From: Paralithodes platypus
Lineage: Eukaryota; Arthropoda; Malacostraca; Decapoda; Lithodidae
DNA length: 64,000 bases
NCBI GenBank assembly: GCA_032716605.1
Contig: CM064495.1
Coordinates: 45,176,206 to 45,240,205, forward strand
Direction: 5' to 3'
Below are positions 1 to 11,945 of the stretch, one piece after another. The notes below the pieces were generated by a model that was given only the letters and a program-made list of their open reading frames with translations, made no database searches and was not told the origin of the DNA. The first letter of the stretch is position 1, and each line of letters begins with the position of its first letter. Made by a program: the position numbers and the translations under genes.

Positions 1-218
1 ACTCTTATAATTACCTCTCCAAAATTAGTTTTCTGCCCACAGCTAACTCAAAGACAACTGCAAAGGTTGAAGTAACTAAACTAAAGGTTTCTAAACACCC
101 CTGATGGTAACAAAGAATTTAAAGTATCCCTAATCGGCTCAAAATCGCGTCATATGTCGGAGAGGGTTAAAGTATCCCTAATCGGCTCAAAATCGCGTCA
201 TATGTCGGAGAGGGTTAA
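1..218. mobile_element. Family F TTAA element (MITE), left end cut by window
   Basis: The first ~168 bases match 63395-63561 closely, where the complete element lies. The right end reads GGAGAGGGTTAA and mirrors the left TIR of the 63 kb copy. Here the last ~48 bases, including the terminal repeat, are tandemly duplicated (about 120-167 and 168-215). The left TIR is outside the window. It has no coding capacity. TTAA next to CCC-type termini is the pattern of piggyBac-type non-autonomous elements; that assignment is inference. Confidence 0.7.
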
Positions 219-450
219 CAAGCATTTCGATGAAAAGTGGACCGTTGACGCGCCTATAAAAAAAACATTCGATATCCACACGCTAACAGGTCTCTAACTA
301 CCTTACCGAAAGACTGATTGCGGAACCACTGAAACAGCCACTGATTAAACCACCCCAACACCTCCAGCGTGAAATACCAATCAAAATTACACCACCACCA
401 GCAGCATCAGGCGGGCTGGTGGGTTCCTGTTATTCTTTCCATTCCTTCAC

Positions 451-778
451 AAAGGGGGTGACCTGCTTTGTTATCTGTCTTGGTTGTATCCATTCGGCCC
501 CATTCAGCACACTGTTTTAAGACATTTATCCCCATCCAGGTGTCGATTTTTTCCTGGCGAGCGGTAGCGAGCCACCATTTTATGGAGAAATCCGGCATCG
601 CCGGAGAAATGTTTCTATCGAAAAATGTATAAATTTAGCTACCTGCCTAAATCATCCAAAACATGGAGGCTCGCTATCGCTCGCCAGGTATAAATCGACA
701 CCTGGATGGGGATAAACGTCCTAAACCAGTAGGCTGAATGGGGCCGAATGGATATAACCCAGAGAGAGAACCCCCATA
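451..778. mobile_element. Family C foldback MITE, copy 1
   Basis: This is an imperfect inverted repeat. The left arm carries a GGGGGTGACC end, a 'cattcggccccattcag' block, and GGCGAGCGGTAGCGAGCC. The right arm carries the reverse complements (GGCTCGCTATCGCTCGCC, 'ctgaatggggccgaatg') and ends in CCCCC. Between them lie a TCCGGC-ATC-GCCGGA hairpin and an AAATGTTTC/GAAAAATGT hairpin. The flanking TTAA has decayed on both sides. Related copies lie at 19831, 49310 and 61353. Open frames across it are not genes. Confidence 0.75.
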
Positions 779-1050
779 AAGCACCCGGGTTCTCCTCCGG
801 TGCTGTCTCGGGGCTCGTTTGTTAGGTTTTTATTCACGGCCCATTTGATTAATACATGAGTTAGCGAGGCATTATAGGAATCAACCCGCAGCCACGATCT
901 ACGGCGCTGCTCTGACGTACGGCGCATTGTTGGCCCATCAGATTTATGACAGGTAAAGTGCAGGTTGCGGCCCGACTAACCTGGAAGCCAGTTTGTTTGG
1001 TGAAACCCACTTGTGACCAGTCGGACATGTGATAACGCCTGTACAAGTCA
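779..1050. other. No gene recognised; unique sequence before the CCTAA tract
   Basis: This is mixed-composition sequence directly after the family C element. Short antisense frames exist, but they have no recognisable motifs and partly overlap the repeat. I see no RNA gene or tandem array. Confidence 0.4.
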
Positions 1051-1370
1051 ACCTTATCTAACCTATCCTAATCTAATCTAATCTAACCTAACCTAACCTA
1101 ACCTAACCTAACCTAACCTAACCAAATCTAACCTAATCTAACATAACAATCTAACCTAACCTAACCTAACCTAATCTAACCTAATTTAATCTAACCAAAG
1201 CTAACCTACTCTAACATAACAATCTAACCTAACCTAACCTAATTTAATCTAACCAAAGCTAACCTAATCTAACATAACAATCTAACCTAACCTAACCTAA
1301 CCTTACCTAATCTAACCAAAGCTAACCTACTCTAACATAACAATCTAACCTACTCTACCCTAACATATTC
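1051..1370. repeat. Degenerate CCTAA (TTAGG complement) tract
   Basis: About 320 bases are dominated by CCTAA pentamers. The cleanest run is near 1084-1122, with diverged versions such as 'aatctaac' and 'ataacaatctaac' reiterated downstream. TTAGG is the canonical arthropod telomere repeat, so this is an interstitial telomere-like tract, or a pentamer satellite derived from one. Its internal position and degeneracy argue against an active telomere. Confidence 0.8.
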
Positions 1371-1578
1371 TATATAACCATAAGAAATTAATACAATTAT
1401 AGAACGTCCGAGATATATTGCACGTATGTAGAGAGTCAGCCTGAACTAACCATAGAATAGTCTTTCATACTCCAATCTATTCCATATCTATACAAATCAA
1501 TGCAATATCAACACCTGGACATTATTGTATGTAAGGGACTGGAGTTCTTGCAGAGAGGCTCCAGTCCTGACGTTATCC

Positions 1579-1904
1579 TTAAGGGGAGGTATTTAGTTTG
1601 TTCCCTAGACCTCCATCAAGCTTAAAATTACACCCCCTTGAGTCCCTTTCAAGATAAATTTGTACATTTCTCGGTAGAAAAATGTCCCGGCCGAAGGCCG
1701 ATTCCTCTTAAATTACAGGCTCGCTATCGCTCGCCAGGATATAATCTACACCTGAATTGCGCGAAAGGTCTTAATATGGGGTGAAAGTTCTTAAAATCGC
1801 TAAAGTAATGGGGCAAACGTTTTATAATATCAAAAGCAATGGGGCTAAACATGAGGGAGAAAGTGGTCAAGAAAAAAATCCCTCAAGTGGAGATCTCCCC
1901 TTAA
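1579..1904 (-). mobile_element. Family A TTAA MITE, 326-bp subfamily
   Basis: The element is bounded by TTAAGGGGAG and CTCCCCTTAA. It carries the family core on the minus strand: GGCGAGCGATAGCGAGCC, the CCGGCC hairpin and the ACATTTTTC-type hairpin. Its length is exactly that of the copies at 35580, 44208 and 45101, and it shares their internal deletion in the third 'gccccat' repeat. It has no coding capacity. The ends are strong; the transposase family is inferred from TTAA only. Confidence 0.9.
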
Positions 1905-2027
1905 CTTACAGTGTGCTGGCTTAATAATCCAGTAGGGTTGATAGCCTCTGAAGTCCTATTTTAACTAGGTTTTTAACTAATGTAGACAGTCAGTTAGACC
2001 AGACTCGATGGTGCCCTGTATATCGGA

Positions 2028-2354
2028 ATGATCTTAACTGGGTTGCACATAATACCACCTGGAGCCTCCGTGGATCACAATACGGGGGCTGGGGTAATAT
2101 AAGAGGCCATGATCTTAACTGGGTTGCACATAATACCACCTGGAGCCTCCGTGGATCACAATACGGGGGCTGGGGTAATATAAGAGGCCATGATCTTAAC
2201 TGGGTTGCACATAATACCACCTGGAACCTCCGTGGATCACAATACGGGGGCTGGGGTAATATAAGAGGCCATGATCTTAACTGGGTTGCACATAATACCA
2301 CCTGGAGCCTCCGTGGATCACAATACGGGGGCTGGGGTAATATAAGAGGCCATG
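2028..2354. repeat. 81-bp minisatellite, 4 units
   Basis: Four head-to-tail units start at about 2028, 2109, 2190 and 2271 and are nearly identical. Because 81 is divisible by three, the array gives an open antisense frame (1990-2301) that repeats every 27 residues. That frame is an artefact of the period, with no sign of selection for protein. Confidence 0.9.
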
Positions 2355-2370
2355 ACGGATGCGCTGATAT

Positions 2371-2706
2371 TTAAGGGGAGATTTCCACTTGAGGGATTCT
2401 TTTCTTGACCCCTTTCTCCCTCATGTTTTGACCCATTGCTTTTGTGATGTTAAGACGTTCACCCATTAGTTTGGCGATTTTAAGAACTTTCGCCCCATTT
2501 TTGTCGATTTCAAGACATTTCGTGCCATTTAGGTGTTGATTTTTTTCCTGACAAGCGATAGCAAGCCTGTAATTTAAGAGGAACCGGCCTGTGGCCGGGA
2601 AGTTTTTCCACCGAAAAATGTACACATTCATCTTGAAAGGGGATCAAGGGGACGTAATTTTAAGTTTGATGGAAGTCGAGGGAACAAACTAAACACCTCC
2701 CCTTAA
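2371..2706 (+). mobile_element. Family A TTAA MITE, 336 bp
   Basis: It has TTAAGGGGAGATTT and CACCTCCCCTTAA ends. The core motif is present as GACAAGCGATAGCAAGCC. The first hairpin is CCGGCC-TGT-GGCCGG, with an intact stem and a changed loop. The second hairpin stem is partly decayed. It starts 16 bases after the 81-bp array, and another family A copy lies just upstream in opposite orientation. Confidence 0.88.
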
Positions 2707-2742
2707 CATCCTCCCTCCCGCTCATTACTGGCCTGGGTTCGT

Positions 2743-3185
2743 GTACACTTTGCACCTCGTAGGACCCCATTACCACTGGGTTATCTTGTACACTTAGCAC
2801 TTAAACGCCTTATTAGCGAATCACATCGGGTACACCTTAACACTAAATCTCTGTGTTCATGTAGTGATGTACACCCTATTCGGTGGCTTGTGTTCTTGTA
2901 TTTCAAAACATGATTATGAAGCGTTATTTCTACATAACGATTTTGACGAGTTATTTTGTTTTTACCTTGTGTTGTCCCAGTTTTTGGTTTGTTTATTTAC
3001 AAGTTATACATTATAATTACTGACATAGATCGTAAACGCCTGGCTGTTGATTCCTTGGCTCGCGTTTTGTGAGCTTTGTACCTCGAACCCATTACTGGTT
3101 GGCTATCAGGTATATTTAACACTTCAACACCGTAGTATTTAATCAGATCTTGCACACCTTAGCAATAAATCTCTTTGCTACGGAT
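2743..3185. repeat. Two diverged direct repeats of ~115 bp
   Basis: The stretch around 2743-2862 and that around 3067-3185 share the order of blocks: 'ttg(c/t)acctcg', 'cccattac', 'ggttatc' or 'ggctatc', 'cacttcaac' or 'cacttaaac', and 'ctaaatctct' or 'ataaatctct'. They look like an old duplication or two copies of an unnamed interspersed repeat. No coding potential is visible. Confidence 0.45.
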
Positions 3186-3278
3186 TTAGATCTTATCCTC
3201 TGTCCCCTGAAGATGTAATACACGAAAGCACCTGGGACTCCTCCGTGTTTATTTTCCTTTCTTCCCTGTGGATATTCA

Positions 3279-3280
<2 letters not shown>

Positions 3281-3354
<74 letters not shown>

Positions 3355-3361
3355 ATACACA

Positions 3362-3418
<57 letters not shown>
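3281..3418. repeat. (AT)n microsatellites
   Basis: Two TA dinucleotide runs (3281-3350 and 3363-3417) are separated by a short interruption. The antisense open frame of Ile-Tyr repeats is spurious. Confidence 0.95.
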
Positions 3419-3419
<1 letters not shown>

Positions 3420-4085
3420 CATGACCGGTAAGTAAACTACATACATGCTCGTAGTTCGCATATTGCCATTGCTATAATTTCTAATAGTTGAAGGCTTGCT
3501 CCTACTCCTAATCCCCTATCATTACTTTATATTAACGAGCATGGTAATAAAGTGAAAAAACATTTACATTAAAGCAACACATCACCTTCTCATCAATGAC
3601 AAATCAAGTTCAGCAGACCAGAGCATAATTATAATCAAAACACCCCTCACTCACCAAGTACTGATGTATTCGCCCCGCACAGTGCTTGCAGCAGTGAATC
3701 ATGGTGCTTGCAGGCGAGGAGAACAATACCCCGCACTCGTATATCTACACCACCAAGCTATTTATGAAGATGTGTCCTGCTTTATAACCCGTAATTATTG
3801 GCAGCCATACTGGCGCCAGAACTAAAAATCGTCATGATCCTGAATACGAAAGCAAGATATCGGTATTATATAGATCGATAATCAATACGCCTGCACACAT
3901 CAACATCTGTATCAAGACCGGCCACAAAAATCTGTATAAACTTTTCAATTTTCTGGTTACCGTCAAACAATATTAGATTAGGGAAGATAGATCATATATT
4001 AACTCTAAACTCATGCTAGGTATACTGTCGCCGTCAATAATTTCCTGGACACCCAACTCACAAGGAGTCATGATTTGTTTTGGTA
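3419..4085. other. No gene recognised; AT-rich low-copy sequence
   Basis: No convincing open frame, tandem array or family repeat is visible here. A poly-C run (4098-4114) and a short duplicated 'ctcctactgtaagctccgccccct' block (about 4168-4220) follow immediately. Confidence 0.4.
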
Positions 4086-4629
4086 ACACTGTTGCCACCC
4101 CCCCCCCCCCCCCCCTTCTTCCCCATCCACCCCCTCTGTATGGTTTCTCATCCCTCTCGCCCTCATTCTCCTACTGTAAGCTCCGCCCCCTCATTCTCCT
4201 ACTGTAAGCTCCGCCCCCTCGCTTCGTCCACCAACACATCCCTCGCATTACTATCTCCGAAATATTAATTAATTATAACTGCTATGAGGTTTAGAAGCTT
4301 CTTTAAGGGGAGAATTCACATTACTCTCTGTTTCGGGATTTTATCGGGAGAGTAACTGACGCTTCTTAAACATATTCAAAGCTTCATGTTCTTACATTGA
4401 CTAATTTGTGTTCACTGACGTCTGCCTCAGATACTACACTGATCGTTGAAATTACATAAAAACACATTTGGTCAACAAATCTCACTATATGGCCAAGGGA
4501 ATGCAATATTGGTATATTAATTCTGTTAACGAATCCGAAACATTATACATTTCTACGTTTTAATAGTGTAAATTAATATGATCCTAAAATATATAACGTA
4601 ATCATGGTGCTGAATAATTACAATTATCA

Positions 4630-4753
<124 letters not shown>

Positions 4754-4763
4754 CATGTACTGC

Positions 4764-4886
4764 CACGGACATTAGTTCCAGGTATAAACCACTGTTTGGA
4801 CACTTGATCCTCAGTGTTTTGGAGGACAAGCAGCCTAGAAGGGTCACTAGACCTGTTGTTGCTTTATTTCCTTTGTACTCCTTTGC
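4764..4886 (-). mobile_element. Family D interspersed repeat, internally deleted
   Basis: On the minus strand it matches 22951-23109 and 58270-58428: tandem 'gtacaaagga' units, then 'aatcaagcaacaacaggtc' and the conserved ~150-bp body, ending near 'actaatgtccgtg'. This copy lacks ~35 internal bases that the other two have. It has no coding capacity, and its class (SINE, MITE or LINE 3' end) cannot be decided from sequence alone. Confidence 0.75.
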
Positions 4887-5630
4887 ATAATGGTGTGGAT
4901 GTGCTGTGTGTGGAGTCCGGTGGTGGTGGAGAGGGAGGGGCTTACAGTTGCCCGACGAGGGAGAAAGAGGGGGAGGGACATGACTACAGAGTGGGTGGAT
5001 GGGGAGGGGGGGGGGGGGCAACACTGTTACCAAAACAAATCACCAGTCATCGTCAGATGGGTGTCCAGGAAACTATTGACGGCGACAGTACATTTCTACA
5101 GCATCTACGAAAAAGAGTAAATAGCTTATAATGGATAGGTTCTAAATAAATTAGGAATTCAGGCAAAATATTAAAACTAACTAAACAAAATATATATTAG
5201 GTTTAAGATTTGGATCACCTACTTGTTTTTCGTCTTCTCTATGTACTGCATTGTATGTTAAAGTATGTAATTACGTTTACGAAGATGAAATATCGTTAAG
5301 GGTACATGGAAAGCGGATTTTGACAGCAAGAAGGCGGATATGTACTCTATAGACTGACTAAAATCCTCTGGTTGTAGAGAGAATAATATTAGGAATACAT
5401 TTATCATACTATAATAATTAGCATTGATGGATTCACAGGTTCACTATTAACAAATTTCGGTCTCAAACATTCAAAACTAACTTATCAGACTAGACATCAT
5501 ACACAGAAATAGATACAAATATACTACTGTTGTTATAGTCCAATCTAATACATTTATAGATTACTATATGCAAACAAAATATAATCTGAACTAGTCAAAA
5601 TATGGAAGAACTGCATAAGATCAACAGTAA
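4887..5630. other. No gene recognised; G-rich then AT-rich sequence
   Basis: A G-rich patch with a poly-G run (about 5002-5018) is followed by AT-rich unique DNA. The open frames here read low-complexity sequence. No promoter, RNA gene or repeat family is recognised. Confidence 0.4.
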
Positions 5631-5633
5631 GGG

Positions 5634-6283
5634 CTCGTGTTGTCGAATTATTCTACGTTACAGGCTCGTGTTAACGAATTATTCTACGTTACAGGCTCAT
5701 GTTAACGAATTATTCTACGTTACAGGCTCATGTTAACGAATTATTCTACGTTACAGCCTCATGTTATTGAATTATTCTACGTTACAGGCTCATGTTAACG
5801 AATTATTCTACGTTACAGGCTCATGTTAACGAATTATTCTACGTTACAGGCTCATGTTATCGAATTATTCTACGTTACAGGCTCATGTTAACGAATTATT
5901 CTACGTTACAGGATCATATTAACGAATTATTCTACGTTACAGGCTCATGCTATCGAATTATTCTACGTTACAGGCTCATGTTAACGAATTATTCTACGTT
6001 ACAGGCTCACGTTATCGAATTATTCTACGTTACAGGATCATGTTATCGAATTATTCTACGTTACAGGCTCATGTTAACGAATTATTCTATGTTACAGGAT
6101 CATGTTATCGAATTATTCTACGTTACAGCCTCATGTTATTGAATTATTCTACGTTACAGGCTCATGTTATCGAATTATTCTACGTTACAGGTTCACGTTA
6201 TCGAATTATTCTACGTTACAGGCTCATGTTATCGAATTATTCTACATTACAGGCTCACGTTATCGAATTAGTCTACGTTACAT
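5634..6283. repeat. 31-bp minisatellite, about 21 units
   Basis: A highly regular array has the core 'gaattattctacgttacag' and variants such as 'gttaacg', 'gttatcg' and 'gttattg' at fixed positions. As 31 is not a multiple of three, all three forward frames cycle through the same repeated peptide phases, which explains the open frames at 5792-6428. Confidence 0.95.
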
Positions 6284-6453
6284 CACACTGAATTATGGAT
6301 CAATGACCTCGAGCAGAAAATTAGACAGACAATATATAATTATCAAGGCGGTCGAAGTTATAAAAGTGAGAATTCGAATCGGCGTGAAATTGAAGCACGG
6401 ATGCAAGATCAGGTCATCAAGCTTATAATGATGATTAGACTCAGACCAGATCA

Positions 6454-6585
<132 letters not shown>

Positions 6586-6753
6586 TTTCGTGCATACAAT
6601 ACACAAACACAATAACACTAAAACGAGCACTCACACTATCAACCTAAGCAGGCAAAACAAACATAGACCCACAAACACTATTCAAACACAAACACACACT
6701 TCGTCAACATAATAACACACGCTGGCTGCGACCGCGAACGCTCAATATTTTTC

Positions 6754-6869
6754 AAAAACTATGTATACGAAGAAGGAAAACAAAAACTATGTATACGAAG
6801 AAGGAAAACAAAAACTATGTATACGAAGAAGGAAAACAAAAACTATGTATACGAAGAAGGAAAACAAAA
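6754..6869. repeat. 28-bp minisatellite, 4 units
   Basis: Four near-identical units are built on 'aaaaactatgtatacgaag'. The first sits inside a motif ('gcgaccgcgaacgctcaat') that recurs in diverged form at about 6990 and 7837. Confidence 0.9.
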
Positions 6870-7228
6870 ACACACACTCAAGTCCTAAGAAAACAACACA
6901 AACCCACCTTAACAAACCAACTCACAAAACAAAAACACAAACACACACAGACCATCAACACACACACACACACACACACACCTCACTATCACCGCAACCG
7001 ATCATTGCTTATTAAAAGCTGCGTACATGGCTAAACAAAAACAACCCACCCAATCGCACAATCCCAACAAACGCAACACAAACCCAGTTCAACCAGTCCC
7101 GATGAAAACATCCACACACACAAACACCCTATAATTTCCCAAACCCACAAACTCACACCCAAAAACACAAACACACACAGCCCGTCAAAATATTAATAAC
7201 ACACACACACACACACATACACGTACGC

Positions 7229-7293
<65 letters not shown>

Positions 7294-7379
7294 ACTCATA
7301 CATCCTAAACTATACACACACTCACCCTAACTCCCACAAACATAAAGCACACCCATAACAAAAGCATACACAGGCCATC

Positions 7380-7425
<46 letters not shown>

Positions 7426-7850
7426 CACCAACAAACCCACCCATAACACAAGCACACACATACCATCAACACAATAACACACCTCTCTCTCTCACTCACT
7501 CACGCATCCTAAGTTATACACACAAACACTACCGGGTAACTCCCACAAACACACCCTCAACACAAGCACACACAGAGACCGTCCACACCATAACACTCAC
7601 TCACACAAACACTACCGGGTAACTCCCACAAACACACCCACAACACAAGCACACACAGAGACCGTCCACACCATAACACTCACACACACACACAAACACT
7701 ACCGGGTAACTCCCACAAACACACCCACACACAGAAACCGTCCACACCATAACACTCACTCACACTCACACACAGTAACTCTCACAAGCACACACACAGA
7801 CCGTCAACACAATAACACACCTCTCTCTCACTTCATCACCGCGGCCGCTC
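6870..7850. repeat. CA/CT microsatellite belt with a ~90-bp tandem repeat
   Basis: It contains (CA)n at 6959-6981, 7198-7218 and 7381-7423, and (CT)n at 7232-7288. A ~90-bp direct repeat, about three copies between 7510 and 7790, contains 'actaccgggtaactccc' and 'gaccgtccacaccataac'. The belt lacks G on this strand over long stretches. Frames in it are low complexity. Confidence 0.85.
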
Positions 7851-8411
7851 ATTGCTTTTTTAAAAACTGCATATATGACGTGAATACAAGCGAGGATCTC
7901 CCCCCGTAACGCCAGGTCAGCGGTCAGTTCGCCATCAGTAACGTGGGGTCCAGCTGATTTCCTGCTACTCATTTCTGGCCAATCGAACTGCATATCCTCT
8001 GATTGGGTCACTACATACATACAATACCGTTTCGATGCTCTAAATTATTATTATTAGCTAATTTACGTTCACGTATATGGGGATTTAGTTTGTCTAAACA
8101 GATACACAGTAGGCTTATTATTGTAATTTCAATGTCTTGAAATTTAGAATTTTACATTGTGCAATATTAAGTTTGCTTATATTATATGTATTGCTAAGGT
8201 ACTGTGTAAGGTAAAGGTGGATTAATTGATTGATAGATTGATTATACAGGTTTGAATATAGTTAAACTAGGTTAGGTTAGGTTAACTCAGATAATATTGA
8301 CTCATATAGGTGTTGCAATATGCACGAATGGTCAGAATTGAATTGCATCAAATATACTCGCGGGTCGGGGACATTATAAGCATTGCTCGCGCCCGGGAAT
8401 CTTTTAATAAG

Positions 8412-8577
<166 letters not shown>

Positions 8578-8699
8578 TGGGAGCTTGGGTGTGGGGGCTT
8601 GGGTGTGTGGGCTTACGTGTGTGTGTGGGTATGGGTGGGTGGGTTAGGGTGCGTGTGTGGATGGGGGGGGGGGGGTGTATACAGGGGGGGGGGGGGAGG

Positions 8700-9779
8700 G
8701 ATCCCCTGTAGGACTGGGACTTATCTATATACTCATATATAAATGTATTAATTTAGTTCCGTGTATTGATTCTCATTAATTCTCCCCCTTTATACCTACC
8801 CCAACCCCCCAGACCAGACGCCCCAATCACGCCACATTACCACTCAAGTATTCCACCTTCAGTTCCGGTTGTAAAACTAATGCATATTTTACCTCCATAA
8901 CACTGGTGCTGTCCGGTCGTCCCGAATATTTCAAATTGTACATAGTCTTGGTGACTGGGAATACAGTGTTCATTCTAGATAAAGTGTTCAATTACAGAAT
9001 TTATAACCCTTTTCTGGTTACGAAAATATTCATTATGCTATAAGAAATTCAGTGTCGTAGGACGATCACGTATTCATTAGTCAAAACTGGACGTTTGTCA
9101 AAGATTGTACACACCATTACTGAGCTGGTGACCTACTTCAAACTGTGGAGATATTCATTTGCTGTATGAAATGTATTACCCCAGGATGGTATAAGATTTA
9201 TTAGCAAACACTTAGATGCTTGTCTCCAAATATGTCCTTCCCATCGTCTAAGAAAGCAGGGTGAGTAGATTTATGGTTACTTACACTTATTTTACTCTAG
9301 CCAGAAATAAGCTGATTCAGTCTATGTTTATGGTCGGTGGTCCACTGGGCAATCCTAATCTTATCTAGATATTACAGATACTAAAATTAATTTACCAATA
9401 TTAACCTAGAAATAGTAAATTACATCTTGCACCTTTCAATTTGGTGATCACTTAATTGAATGTATATATGTTATAAATAGATTATTTCATTGTGCTTAGA
9501 ATTGATTTGATTAAGTTAAAAAAAAAATACGATAATATATTCACATCACAAGAACAACCGCAAACAAATTTCACCTTAAACATACAAAACACTCGTCGTT
9601 AAAGAGCTATGCAACATTTGTTTTCGAAGGGTTATAGTTTTTAACCTTAAACATTAGCCTATTAGTTTTATCTTTTCCTCCTTCGCCCGCTATGTTCCTA
9701 GTATTTCTTGCCTTACGTTTTCTTTGTTTTTTTTTCTGTGATTTTTCGTGCGTTTCATCCCTGCTAATAACCATAGTAG
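8700..9779. other. No gene recognised; AT-rich unique sequence with a weak internal duplication
   Basis: No open frame above 60 codons is seen. Two diverged ~85-bp segments, about 9018-9105 and 9150-9231, share the order 'aaatattcatt.tgct(a)t(a)agaaa' ... 'attcattag' or 'tttattagc' ... 'acg/atgtttgtc', suggesting an old local duplication. Confidence 0.4.
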
Positions 9780-10048
9780 AACAATGTCTCTAAACTAAAA
9801 CAATGTCTCTAAACTAAAACAATGTCTCTAAACTAAAACAATGTCTCTAAACTAAAACAATGTCTCTAAACTAAAACAATGTCTCTAAACTAAAACAATG
9901 TCTCTAAACTAAAACAATGTCTCTAAACTAAAACAATGTCTCTAAACTAAAACAATGTCTCTAAACTAAAACAATGTCTCTAAACTAAAACAATGTCTCT
10001 AAACTAAAACAATGTCTCTAAACTAAAACAATGTCTCTAAACTAAAAC
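9780..10048. repeat. 19-bp minisatellite, about 14 units
   Basis: Units of 'aacaatgtctctaaacta' type repeat with almost no divergence, implying recent expansion or homogenisation. Confidence 0.95.
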
Positions 10049-10140
10049 TTTACATTATCAAGCATTGTCATTTACATTGTCACTCTTAAGTAGCATCAAA
10101 GCTCGTGTGCCTTTAATTGTTACTAAGATAACAGAGGCAC

Positions 10141-10485
10141 TCTTCTCCCACATGTTTAGCCCCATTAGTTTTGAAATGATAAGACTTTCGGCCCATTAGT
10201 TTGGCGAAAGACCTTTCGCCAGACCTTTCTCGCCTCATTTCTTTGTTCATATTAAGACCTTTCGTGCTATTTAGGTGTCGATTTTTTTTTTCTGGCGAAC
10301 GATAGTGAGCTTGTAATTTTCGAAGAACCGCCAGGACATTTGTCTATCGAACAATGTACAAATTAATCTAGAATCTAATCTAATGGATGTTTATTTTTAA
10401 GTTTGATGGAGATCTAGGGAGGAAACTAAACAAATAAATTAATATATAAATAAATAGGCCCACAATATAACCACTGTCACCTTAA
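10141..10485 (+). mobile_element. Family B MITE, degenerate left end
   Basis: It has the family order: 'ctcccacatgtttagcccc', reiterated 'gcccatt' repeats, 'aggtgtcgattt', a mutated core (GGCGAACGATAGTGAGC), a decayed first hairpin, and the second hairpin stem. It ends CACCTTAA. No left TTAA is visible. Family B copies end in a 'gaggaaact' plus 'aataaatgaataca' segment, present here. Confidence 0.7.
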
Positions 10486-10489
10486 TCCT

Positions 10490-10870
10490 CAATTCCCAGT
10501 CTCCCTCTCCCCGGGCCTCTCATCGCCTGACCAAAACCCTTTCCGTGACCCTCTCCCCCGGGGCCCCGATCCCGGCCCCCAGGATAGGCATATAGGCTGG
10601 TGACGATGTTTATCAGGTATTAATCAAGGGCCGGGGTGGGGGTCGAGAGGGGAGGGAGGGAGGGGGCCCGGTGATGTTTATACCTAAGATCCGGCCCCCG
10701 CGCGCGCTAGTTTAAACGAGCGGCCCCGCCATAATGGACGCCGGCCGTAACTAAACCTTATTCCGTAATAAAAATCCGGCACTTTTAGCAGGGCTTAATA
10801 TTGGCAGGTCTTCAGGAGGGAGTAATACCGGCGTTGATCACCGCTGGCATAACGAGACTCGCTCAGGTAT
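10490..10870. other. GC-rich island, function unknown
   Basis: A ~380-bp GC-rich segment in otherwise AT-rich DNA has several CpG-bearing motifs (near 10560-10580 and 10690-10760) and no long open frame. It resembles no repeat elsewhere in the window, although GCCGGCCG followed by an A-rich stretch also occurs near 49960. It could be a regulatory element or an eroded exon; neither can be shown here. Confidence 0.35.
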
Positions 10871-11610
10871 CCCGCTCTCATTACTAGTTTTTTTTACATT
10901 ATTCTTTTAATACTGATACGAAAAACACATTACCAATATATGAAATTTACTAATGTTGTTATTAGTCTTTATACGACACGGGCACCAACAATATCCTATA
11001 AAATTAATGCAAATAGTGACATAAATTCGGCAAGCAGAGTATTACGCGATGTGCCAGAAATTGTGCATATTCCACCAAAATAAAAACCTTGTAAAAACTC
11101 GGGTGCTTACAGGATATTGCAGGCTGAGCCATTATGACCCTTGTTGACGCTGCTCACCTGGTTAGCCCCCCCAAACTTATCACCAAGGAAAAAGATAGTG
11201 TTATAGGGAAAAAAATAGCCAAACACGCCATCTATCTGCTTTTACTCCACATTCTGTCAAATTAATATGCGAAGAGCACGGAAAAAAGTAACCGTTTTAA
11301 ATTTTGGGATATTTTTGCCCGATAAATGAAGGGCGGCAGGCGTATACGTGCCTAAGCAGCACCCTCTATTTTTTTTACAGGTTAATATTATAAAAAGAGA
11401 GAAAAAAAGAGAGAAAAAGAGAGAGAGGAGGAAGATGTATACTAGAGTGAGGGTCGGCCATCAGACGGGACGAGAGAAAAAATATACTTGAACCGTGTTT
11501 ATCCATTGCTTTTGAAAAATGCTGAAAAGCTTGCACACTCGCTCAAACGCCTTGCGGTCTGTTCGTTCACAAGATGTTTTGCCCACATTCAGATACGATT
11601 CGATCATATT
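10871..11610. other. No gene recognised
   Basis: AT-rich unique sequence with a short GA/A-rich run near 11395-11428. I see no RNA gene, array or TTAA element. Confidence 0.4.
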
Positions 11611-11945
11611 TAACCTAACCTAAGATACTCTAGCCTAACTCAACTATAAACTAGCCGAATGTTAGTCTTTCTTAGCCTATACGACCATTAACATAAATTT
11701 ACCCGTCCTAATCTTAACCTAATCTTAACTTAAGTTAACCTACCCTAACCTTACATTAAATTAACCTTAAACATATACAAAGCTATCCAAATCTGACATG
11801 ACCAAAACCTAATTTTACTTAGCCAAAACTCAACGGCAACTTAACTTAAGTGACCTAATCTAATCTGATCTTACCCTAACTTAAACTAATACACCCGGCC
11901 TAACCTTAAGTAAATCTAACCTTACCTAACTGACTTGAAAGTGTA
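11611..11945. repeat. Strongly degenerate CCTAA-like tract
   Basis: Pentamer-like 'cctaa', 'ccttaa' and 'cttaacttaag' words recur without clean periodicity. It is probably an older relative of the tract at 1051-1370. Confidence 0.5.

Noticed and set aside
4309..4360. Another family A MITE (TTTAAGGGGAG)
   Set aside because: Only the terminal 10 bases match; the following sequence has none of the family blocks and there is no second end.
5634..6283. Possible CRISPR-like array (31-bp repeats)
   Set aside because: Units are contiguous with no unique spacers, and the window is eukaryotic. It is a minisatellite.
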